A DNA stretch of 11,039 nucleotides from Candidatus Komeilibacteria bacterium (GTDB taxonomy: Bacteria > Patescibacteriota > Patescibacteriia > UBA1558): contig JANLIN010000066.1 of assembly GCA_024654345.1 (NCBI GenBank), positions 1 to 11,039 on the forward strand, written 5' to 3'. Below, piece by piece: positions 1-6,072 of this stretch. Each line of letters opens with the position of its first letter. Position 1 is the stretch's first letter. The position numbers and the translations under genes were made by a program. The notes below the pieces were generated by a model, which searched no databases, was not told where the DNA came from, and saw only the letters and a program-made list of their open reading frames with translations.

Positions 1-1
1 G

Positions 2-865
2 GATTATGACATTGTATTGTCATCGACTTCGGCATTGGCCAAGGGGTTGATAACCCCGCCCGGCACCTTACATATTTGCTACTGCCACACACCCACTAGA
101 TACTTATGGAGTGATACGCATAGTTACGTTGAGGAGCTCAAGCAACCGCGTTTGATAAAGAAAATTCTACCACTGGTACTACACAAATTGAGGATTTGGG
201 ATATGTTTGCCTCCCAGCGTGTGGACTTTTTTATTGCCAATTCGAAGTTTATCGCGGCTCGTATCAAGAAGTATTACAATCGTGACTCCAAGGTTATCTA
301 TCCGCCGGTGGAGACGGATAAATATGTGGTATTACCCGACGTCGATGACTATTACGTTATTGTGTCTCGTTTACGGCCTTATAAAAAGGTCGATATAGCG
401 GTGCGGGCCTTCAATGAACTTGGTTTGCCACTGGTTATAATCGGTGGTGGCGAAGAGAAGGAAAAATTGCAGGCGATGGCCAAAAGTAATATCACTTTTT
501 TGGGAGAAGTCTCTGAGGCCGAGAAAATCAAATATGTGCAAAGGGCCAAAGCTTTTATTCATCCGCAGACAGAGGATTTTGGTATCTCAGCGGTGGAGGC
601 GATGGCGGCCGGCCGGCCGGTGATCGCTTACGCCGGGGGAGGGGCTTTGGAAACCGTTGTACCCAATAAAACCGGTGTCTTATTTTCGGAGCAGACATGG
701 GAGTGCTTGGCCCATGCAGTTCTGCGCTTTGATGTGACCGTTTTTGATCCGCTGGAGATAAGACAGTGGGCGGAGCAGTTCAGTGCGGAAAGATTCAGGA
801 ATGAGATCAATGACTATGTTTCCCAGTGCTGGCAGGATTTTAATTCAACATCGAATATCGGCTAA
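2..865 (+). CDS. Glycosyltransferase family 4, 5'-truncated by window edge
   Basis: GT-B fold glycosyltransferase that probably moves a sugar from a nucleotide-sugar donor to a growing surface glycan at the inner face of the membrane. The reading frame is open to the left edge, and the first visible residues (DYDIVLSSTSALAKG) match the middle of the N-terminal domain of this family. The TTG at 17 is therefore not a real start, and I infer that roughly 80-100 residues are missing. The motif CHTPTRYLW (about residues 30-40 of the visible part) is typical of the WbaZ-like branch. The C-terminal donor domain shows VSRLRPYKK, then GGGEE, then the EX7E motif EDFGISAVE (572-598), followed by AMAAGRPVIAY and GGALETV. 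The two acidic residues of EX7E are intact. The next glycosyltransferase starts 48 nt downstream on the same strand with no terminator between. Donor and acceptor sugars cannot be told from sequence. Confidence 0.9.
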   Translation, partial: DYDIVLSSTSALAKGLITPPGTLHICYCHTPTRYLWSDTHSYVEELKQPRLIKKILPLVLHKLRIWDMFASQRVDFFIANSKFIAARIKKYYNRDSKVIYPPVETDKYVVLPDVDDYYVIVSRLRPYKKVDIAVRAFNELGLPLVIIGGGEEKEKLQAMAKSNITFLGEVSEAEKIKYVQRAKAFIHPQTEDFGISAVEAMAAGRPVIAYAGGGALETVVPNKTGVLFSEQTWECLAHAVLRFDVTVFDPLEIRQWAEQFSAERFRNEINDYVSQCWQDFNSTSNIG

Positions 866-913
866 AGTGGATTGGTCGTAAATTCAATAAGATAATCATA
901 TATTTAGCGGCGT

Positions 914-1984
914 ATGAGAATTGGAATAGATTTACGTTGTTTACAGACAAGCAGGCGGGCGGGAGTCGGTCTCTATACTGAAAAACTGACACAGTCACTA
1001 AGGGCGGTGGGGGGAAGTCACGACTGGCTGGGCTACACTAACAGATGGACTACGGACACAACCGGATTGCCAGCTGGATTACCGATCCGTAATTATAATA
1101 TACCGAGTAAATTTTTCAATCTTTCGTCGCTGACTTTTAACCGACCGCAGATGGGCGCCAAGGATAAGCTCGATATTCTTTGGTTGCCGAATTGGAACAT
1201 CGTCCCACTTTCTTCAGCATACAAAGTGGTATTGACGGTTCATGATCTTTCCTTCTTGATCGAGCCCAAATGGTATGATCGACGTCGCAACGCTTGGCAC
1301 AAGGCCATAAAACTGCATAATTTATTGCAACGGGTTGATACTGTCGTAGCCGTATCCGATCAAACCAAGTCCGATTTGAACTACTTTTTCAAGCTGCCAG
1401 CCGATAAAATCCACGTCATCAGGAGTGGATACGAAGTGAGTGAGTTGAACAACGCCGAGCCGCCACTGAAAACACCGTATCTGTTGTATCTGGGAACGGT
1501 TGAGCCGCGTAAGAACATCATCGGTATCATCGAGGCTTTTGATAAACTTTTGGATAGACAACCAGACCGGCGTAATTTGTCACTCGTTATCGTCGGTAAT
1601 TGGGGATGGAAAACAAGGGAAATAAATAGTAGGTTGGAGAGTTCAGCTTTCCGTAAGAATTACGTAATTCTAGACTACCTAGATGAATCCCAGAAGATGA
1701 ATTACCTACGTCACTGCCGTGGTCTGATCTGGCCTTCGTTTTATGAGGGGTTCAGTTTTCCACCTTTGGAGGCGAGATTATTCTGTATACCGGTGTTGAC
1801 GAGTTATGCCGCGGCTAATCCTGAGGCAGTCGGGGAGAGCGCTATTCTCGTGGATCCTCATAATATCGAGGATATATACGAGGGGTTGGTGAGATTGCTC
1901 GGGACGGAAAGGGGAGACCCAATTCAGCCCCGTAAATGGGATGCTGTGGCGGCTGAGTATCTGAATCTTTTTGAGAGTTTATGA
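914..1984 (+). CDS. Glycosyltransferase family 4
   Basis: Complete 356-residue GT-B glycosyltransferase, near the usual 350-380 for the family. The N-terminus MRIGIDLR followed by AGVGLYTEKL (residues 16-25) is the typical opening with the glycine-rich acceptor-domain loop. HDLSF (110-114), VAVSDQTKSDL (145-155), LGTVEPRKN (193-201) and the EX7E motif EGFSFPPLE (278-286) follow in the expected order. The opening and the TVEPRKN motif resemble the next gene, which suggests an old duplication, while the first glycosyltransferase belongs to a different branch. The ATG at 914 fits the family's N-terminus, but no Shine-Dalgarno sequence precedes it. The gene ends in TGA, showing that UGA is a stop codon here. 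It lies 35 nt before the next gene and is probably co-transcribed with it. The role is inferred to be one step of a surface polysaccharide or glycolipid pathway; the sugar is unknown. Confidence 0.93.
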   Translation: MRIGIDLRCLQTSRRAGVGLYTEKLTQSLRAVGGSHDWLGYTNRWTTDTTGLPAGLPIRNYNIPSKFFNLSSLTFNRPQMGAKDKLDILWLPNWNIVPLSSAYKVVLTVHDLSFLIEPKWYDRRRNAWHKAIKLHNLLQRVDTVVAVSDQTKSDLNYFFKLPADKIHVIRSGYEVSELNNAEPPLKTPYLLYLGTVEPRKNIIGIIEAFDKLLDRQPDRRNLSLVIVGNWGWKTREINSRLESSAFRKNYVILDYLDESQKMNYLRHCRGLIWPSFYEGFSFPPLEARLFCIPVLTSYAAANPEAVGESAILVDPHNIEDIYEGLVRLLGTERGDPIQPRKWDAVAAEYLNLFESL

Positions 1985-2019
1985 GTTATTAAAGTTGATA
2001 TATGAATATTTTTTAAATT

Positions 2020-3135
2020 ATGAGAATTGGTATTGATGCTCGCATGTACGGTCCGGCGGCTCGTGGTCTCGGACGATATGTGCAAAAACTGGTTGATAAT
2101 CTAGCCTTATCCGATACGGATAATGAATATTTTATATTCTTGGGTGAGCACAATTGGGATGAATTTCAGACTTCAAATTCGAAGTTCATAAAGATTCTGG
2201 CGCCATATCACTGGTATACGCTAAGTGAACAAGTGTGGTTCCCCTGGAAGCTATATCGCAGTCACCTAGACGTCATGCACTTCCCTCATTTCAACGTGCC
2301 ATTGTTTTATCATAATAAATTTGTGGTAACGATTCACGATCTTATTATTTCACATTACCCAGATAGTCGCGCGACGACATTACCGCCCCTGATATATAAG
2401 CTGAAATTGGCGGCCTACAAAGTGGTTCTAAAAAACGCCGTCAGAAGAGCGGCTAAAATAATGGCCGTGTCGGATTTTACGCGCCGTGATATTATTCGCT
2501 ACTATCCGGAGGTGGAGGGTAAAATCACCGTTACGCATGAGGGTTATGAGGTGGAGCACGCTGGTTCGGCAAACGTCAACCTTCAGGCGATGGGAATAGT
2601 GAAACCATATTTATTATACGTGGGAGCCGCTTATCCGCATAAGAATTTATATCGCTTACTTCAAGCTTGGAAGCTGGCGCAATCTCATTTGCAGGGAGGG
2701 TATCAGTTGGTTATTGTCGGTAGGCACGACTTTTTTTATCAGCAACTACTTAAGGACGTGGAGAATTACTTAGATAAGGATGTCATATTTACCGGCTATG
2801 TTAGCGATGCCTCTCTACCCAATCTTTATCAATATTCAGCGGCCTATGTTTTTCCCTCCTATTTGGAGGGGTTTGGCTTACCGGCGATTGAGGCGCAGAG
2901 TTATGGAGTACCGGTTTTGGCGGCCAATAATTCATCTTTGCCGGAGATACTAGGGGATTCGGCTCTATATTTTGATCCCTTTGATATAAATTTAATCTGC
3001 CGAGCAATGGTGGATATACTGCAAAATGACGATTTGCGAGAGGACTTACGAGAGAGGGGTTATCGAAATTATCTGCAGTTTGACTGGGCGGCAATGGCCA
3101 AGAAGGCCCGTCGGGTCTATGAGGATGTAAAATAG
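2020..3135 (+). CDS. Glycosyltransferase family 4
   Basis: Complete 371-residue GT-B glycosyltransferase and the last gene of the cluster. It shows MRIGIDARMYGPAARGLGRY (residues 1-20), IHDLI (105-109), MAVSDFTRRDI (149-159), VGAAYPHKN (201-209), the GYVSDASLPNLY turn before the active site, and the EX7E motif EGFGLPAIE (283-291) with both glutamates present. ANNSSLPEILGDSALYFDP (302-320) matches the common mannosyl- or rhamnosyl-transferase-like members of family GT4, but donor specificity cannot be assigned. No membrane segment is seen, so a peripheral cytoplasmic enzyme is likely. The ATG at 2020 has only an AT-rich upstream stretch and no Shine-Dalgarno. The TAG stop (3133-3135) lies inside the left arm of the terminator palindrome, so translation ends within the hairpin. 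Confidence 0.94.
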   Translation: MRIGIDARMYGPAARGLGRYVQKLVDNLALSDTDNEYFIFLGEHNWDEFQTSNSKFIKILAPYHWYTLSEQVWFPWKLYRSHLDVMHFPHFNVPLFYHNKFVVTIHDLIISHYPDSRATTLPPLIYKLKLAAYKVVLKNAVRRAAKIMAVSDFTRRDIIRYYPEVEGKITVTHEGYEVEHAGSANVNLQAMGIVKPYLLYVGAAYPHKNLYRLLQAWKLAQSHLQGGYQLVIVGRHDFFYQQLLKDVENYLDKDVIFTGYVSDASLPNLYQYSAAYVFPSYLEGFGLPAIEAQSYGVPVLAANNSSLPEILGDSALYFDPFDINLICRAMVDILQNDDLREDLRERGYRNYLQFDWAAMAKKARRVYEDVK

Positions 3136-3172
3136 GGGTCGAACCTCTATTTAGAGGTTCGACCCCTATTTT
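3129..3172 (+). terminator. 44-nt perfect palindrome, probable bidirectional terminator
   Basis: Two 21-nt arms (3129-3149 and 3152-3172) are exact reverse complements separated by TT. The stem core is GGGGTCGAACCTC/GAGGTTCGACCCC, with A-rich sequence before and TATTTT after. This is the form of an intrinsic terminator working on both strands. It ends the glycosyltransferase cluster and contains that cluster's last stop codon. A second, weaker CCC/GGG hairpin followed by six T (3180-3196) may back it up. Confidence 0.85.
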
Positions 3173-3207
3173 GGGTAATCCCGCGGTGGGTTTTTTATCT
3201 TCAACTC

Positions 3208-3236
3208 TTGATTTTTGGCTTGTCGGGTGCTAAAAT
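3208..3236 (+). promoter_or_regulatory. Promoter of secD-secF, extended -10 type
   Basis: A -35 element TTGATT (3208-3213), a 17-nt spacer and a -10 element TAAAAT (3231-3236) preceded by TG at the extended -10 position (3228-3229). Transcription would start near 3243, leaving only about 15 nt before the ATG at 3258, with no Shine-Dalgarno in that leader. The position just after a terminator supports it. It was found by eye only. Confidence 0.6.
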
Positions 3237-3257
3237 AACTCTGATTTAATTTTATAT

Positions 3258-4979
3258 ATGGTTGTAGGACCTAAAATAAGCAGAAAACGAGTTTGGACCA
3301 CTTTTGCCGGCATTATCGTCTTGACGATACTAGCCGGTCTTATTATCTATCCGAACGTGCCGGCTAGCCTGCCGGGGGCGTCTTTTTTCAATAGTTTTTT
3401 GCCCCGTTTGGGCCTGGATTTGCAGGGTGGCGCGCACTTGGTGTATGAAGCTGATTTTAGCGACTTGAAGGGGATTGACGAGGCGACAGCCATGTCCGGT
3501 GTTAGAGATGTCATTGAGCGACGGGTAAATGCCTTCGGTGTTTCAGAACCGGTTGTGCAAACAAGTGGTAATAACAGACTGATCGTGGAGTTGGCTGGAG
3601 TTTTTGACGTCAATGATGCCATCAAACAGATTGGGGAAACGCCTTTGCTAGAGTTTAAAGAGCCGAACCCTAATTATAGTGAGGCGATTGATTTGACGCC
3701 CGAGCAGAAGGAGGCGATTGCCAAAAGCGAAGCGGATGCCAAAGTGCGGGCGGAAGACCTTATTCGACAGCTTGAGGCGGGAGCGGATTTTGCTGATCTA
3801 GCCCGAGAGCACTCGGAGGATCCGGTTTCAGCCGCCGCCGGCGGTGATCTTGGGTGGTCGAGTGGTGATCAATTTGTACCCGAATTTGAAGATGTGCTGT
3901 GGAATGGAATTGGACTGAACGAATTTACGCGACAGCCGGTAAAAACACAATTTGGCTATCATATTATACAGAAAACTGACATGGCGACGGACAGTGATGA
4001 TCCGAAGGAGCGGGATATAACCCAGGTGCGGGCCAGACATATTTTGATAAGAACATTATCTCCCGAAATGTTTCGCGATCCGGATGAGCAGTGGTTGGCC
4101 ACGGAATTAACCGGACGAAATTTAGACCGAGCGCAAGTCGTGTTTGATCCCCAAACAAGTGAACCGAGTGTTAGTTTGCAGTTTGATGAAGAGGGGAAAC
4201 AGTTATTCGCTGACATTACTCAGCGAAATATCGGTCAGCCGGTAGCGATATTTTTGGATGGCTATCCAATCAGCATTCCGACTGTGCGAGAGGCAATTAC
4301 GCAAGGTGAGGCTGTTATTTCGGGCACTTTTAATTTAAACGAGGCCAAGGAATTGTCACAGCGTCTGAATGCCGGTGCGTTGCCGATCCCGATCAATCTA
4401 ATAAGCCAACAGACGATTGGACCATCACTAGGCAAGGTGTCACTGCAAAAGAGCCTTCTCGCCGGCCTGATCGGACTTATTCTGGTAGCTATATTCATGA
4501 TTGCCTTTTATCGTTTACCCGGAATTATGGCTGTCATAGCTTTGGTTATCTATTCAATGCTCGCTTTGGCCGTGTTTGAGTTATGGCCGATTACACTTAC
4601 GCTGGCCGGTATCGCCGGATTTATTTTATCTATTGGTATGGCCGTAGATGCCAATGTCCTGATTTTTGAAAGAATGCGAGAGGAACTTCGTTTAGGAAAG
4701 CCCATGGGAACGGCGGTAGAGGAAGGTTTTAAACGAGCCTGGACATCAATCCGGGATTCCAATGTCTCCAGTTTGATTACCTGTCTAATACTCATTTGGT
4801 TTGGAACGAGCGTGATTAAGGGGTTCGCTATCACTTTGGGATTGGGAATAATAATCTCCATGTTCTCAGCTATTACTGTCAGTCGCACATTGTTACGACT
4901 GGTGGCAAGACCGTATTTTATAAAACATTTGGCTTGGTTTAACGTGAAAGTTAATCAAGAACTCGAGACGAAACAATAA
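3258..4979 (+). CDS. secD: Protein translocase subunit SecD with inserted parvulin-like domain
   Basis: SecD works with SecF at the SecYEG channel and uses the proton gradient to pull exported proteins across the membrane. The 573 residues show a first membrane helix (about 13-32), the SecD signature LGLDLQGGAHLVY (51-63), a P1 base region (70-135 and 277-380), then five membrane helices (about 398-416, 421-440, 445-468, 501-520, 522-548). The conserved helix SIGMAVDANVLIFERMREEL is at 458-477. Between LLEFKE (130-135) and TELTGRNLDRAQVVFDP (282-298), where the P1 head normally sits, there is a parvulin-like insert. It contains GADFADLAREHSEDP (175-189), GGDLGW (195-200), VPEF (207-210) and VKTQFGYHII (228-237). 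The usual first-strand motif RARHILI appears at 258-264, after the rest. SecF begins 3 nt downstream. The SecD identity is certain; isomerase activity is not. Confidence 0.95.
   Translation: MVVGPKISRKRVWTTFAGIIVLTILAGLIIYPNVPASLPGASFFNSFLPRLGLDLQGGAHLVYEADFSDLKGIDEATAMSGVRDVIERRVNAFGVSEPVVQTSGNNRLIVELAGVFDVNDAIKQIGETPLLEFKEPNPNYSEAIDLTPEQKEAIAKSEADAKVRAEDLIRQLEAGADFADLAREHSEDPVSAAAGGDLGWSSGDQFVPEFEDVLWNGIGLNEFTRQPVKTQFGYHIIQKTDMATDSDDPKERDITQVRARHILIRTLSPEMFRDPDEQWLATELTGRNLDRAQVVFDPQTSEPSVSLQFDEEGKQLFADITQRNIGQPVAIFLDGYPISIPTVREAITQGEAVISGTFNLNEAKELSQRLNAGALPIPINLISQQTIGPSLGKVSLQKSLLAGLIGLILVAIFMIAFYRLPGIMAVIALVIYSMLALAVFELWPITLTLAGIAGFILSIGMAVDANVLIFERMREELRLGKPMGTAVEEGFKRAWTSIRDSNVSSLITCLILIWFGTSVIKGFAITLGLGIIISMFSAITVSRTLLRLVARPYFIKHLAWFNVKVNQELETKQ
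3675..4055 (+). other. Parvulin-type PPIase-like insert in SecD, apparently permuted
   Basis: This stretch encodes SecD residues 140-266. The order of motifs is helix 1 (EDLIRQLEAGADFADLA, 166-182), HSEDP (185-189), GGDLGW (195-200), QFVPEF (205-210), the last strand QFGYHIIQ (231-238), a charged linker (239-253), then VRARHILI (257-264). In ordinary parvulins the (R/A)xHIL strand comes first. Candidate active-site residues are D188, F210, H235 and H261; the usual Met of QMVPEF is Phe206. A circular permutation would explain this, since the first and last strands of the fold are neighbours in its sheet. The other reading is a tandem pair of which the second copy kept only its first strand. 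Confidence 0.75.
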
Positions 4980-4982
4980 ACT

Positions 4983-5879
4983 ATGTTTAATTTTATCAAA
5001 TCAAGAAAATATTATTACGCGGTGTCGGGTGTCCTGGTGATAGTCTCGATATTGAGCTTGTCAGTTTGGGGTTTGAATTTGGGCATCGACTTTACGGGTG
5101 GTAGCTTGATGGAAGTAGCGGTGCCGGGCGAAGAATCTGTGACTCAATCTGATGTAAAAACGGCGGTGGCCGAGGAGGGTATTGAGGTTATCAGCGTACA
5201 GCCGGCGGGGGAGCGCAATTTTATCGTCCGTATGCCTAGTTTAACCGAGGTAGAACATCAGCAAGCTTTAGCGGCCGTGAAAGGTAGATACGGTGAGGAT
5301 GTAACAGAGCTTCGTTTTGAGTCAATCGGTCCGACTATCGGTCAGGAACTGAAGACAAAAGCCATAACGGCCATTGTTCTGGTTCTAGGGGCAATTATAA
5401 TTTATATAGCCATTGCCTTCCGTAAGGTCTCATATCCGGTTGCTTCTTGGAAATACGGATTATCTGCCATTATCGCTTTAGTGCATGACGTTGTGATTAT
5501 TGTCGGCGTATATAGCGTCCTGGGGCATTTTTATGGCTTTCAAGTGGATACGTTATTTGTAACGGCCCTACTGACCATCATGGGCTTCTCGGTACATGAT
5601 TCCATAGTCACCTTTGATCGAACCCGAGAGAATCTTCACGTCAAACAGCATCTAAGTTTCAAGGAAATAGTAAATGTCAGCATTATTGAGACCTTAGTAC
5701 GTTCAATTAATACCTCTATGACCACGTTGGTGGTATTGGTGGCTATTTTCCTGTTTGGCGGCAGTTCTATCCAGCAGTTCGCTTTAACCCTCGTTTTGGG
5801 TATCTTTATCGGGACATATTCGTCCATTTTTATCGCCAGCCCGCTCCTAGTCGAATGGTATCGGCTCAGAAAGCGGTAA
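4983..5879 (+). CDS. secF: Protein translocase subunit SecF
   Basis: Partner of SecD in the proton-driven step of Sec export. The 298 residues are of usual length and show membrane helix 1 (about 11-31), the LNLGIDFTGGSLMEV signature (31-45), the periplasmic P4 domain (about 46-125) ending in FESIGPTIGQEL (112-123), then helices at about 127-146, 160-181, 189-211, 245-259 and 265-291. The conserved block ALLTIMGFSVHDSIVTFDR (195-213) carries His205 where many bacteria have Asn, next to Asp206, which is important in characterised SecF proteins. The ATG at 4983 comes 3 nt after the secD stop, so translation is probably coupled, and no Shine-Dalgarno is visible. Unlike SecD, no extra domain is present. 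Confidence 0.95.
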   Translation: MFNFIKSRKYYYAVSGVLVIVSILSLSVWGLNLGIDFTGGSLMEVAVPGEESVTQSDVKTAVAEEGIEVISVQPAGERNFIVRMPSLTEVEHQQALAAVKGRYGEDVTELRFESIGPTIGQELKTKAITAIVLVLGAIIIYIAIAFRKVSYPVASWKYGLSAIIALVHDVVIIVGVYSVLGHFYGFQVDTLFVTALLTIMGFSVHDSIVTFDRTRENLHVKQHLSFKEIVNVSIIETLVRSINTSMTTLVVLVAIFLFGGSSIQQFALTLVLGIFIGTYSSIFIASPLLVEWYRLRKR

Positions 5880-5905
5880 ACGCCTTGATTGTCGAGCAGA
5901 CCCGG

Positions 5906-5941
5906 AGAAGCCCGGGCTTCTATATAGAAGCCCGGGCTTCT
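5906..5941 (+). terminator. 36-nt perfect palindrome after secF, probable terminator
   Basis: The 36 nt are their own exact reverse complement. They consist of two copies of the 14-nt palindrome GAAGCCCGGGCTTC (5907-5920 and 5927-5940) joined by TATATA. The RNA can fold as one long hairpin or as two short ones. The following T-rich stretch is broken (ACGTTTCGTTT), so it is a weaker intrinsic terminator than the one before secD. Its place between secF and the promoters of the next gene supports the call. Confidence 0.65.
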
Positions 5942-5963
5942 ACGTTTCGTTTAGGTCGAGACA

Positions 5964-5992
5964 TTGACAATAAAATTCAATTATGGTAGTAT
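5964..5992 (+). promoter_or_regulatory. Upstream promoter P1 of the sigma-like regulator gene
   Basis: A perfect -35 element TTGACA (5964-5969), a 17-nt spacer and a -10 element TAGTAT (5987-5992) with an extended -10 TG at 5984-5985. Transcription would start near 5999, about 74 nt before the start codon at 6073. Confidence 0.55.
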
Positions 5993-6002
5993 TAATCCGT
6001 AA

Positions 6003-6031
6003 TTGACTTTTTGTCCTAATTGTGCTATATT
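6003..6031 (+). promoter_or_regulatory. Downstream promoter P2 of the sigma-like regulator gene
   Basis: A -35 element TTGACT (6003-6008), a 17-nt spacer and a -10 element TATATT (6026-6031) preceded by TG (6023-6024). It would start transcription near 6038 and leave a leader of about 35 nt. An inverted repeat TGTCC/GGACA (6012-6016 and 6034-6038) brackets the -10 element with centres 22 bp apart, about two helical turns. This is where a repressor could bind. The promoter match is good; the operator is speculative. Confidence 0.65.
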
Positions 6032-6072
6032 TTGGACAGTTATAAAGTATTAATTGTATTAGACAACACTAT

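Noticed and set aside
17..19. TTG start codon for the first glycosyltransferase
   Set aside because: The frame is open to the left edge, and the residues before it (DYDIV) fit the family, so the gene is cut by the window and not started here.
1..3135. A complete polysaccharide operon
   Set aside because: Only three glycosyltransferases are visible, one cut. No flippase, polymerase or nucleotide-sugar gene is in the window, so the product cannot be named.
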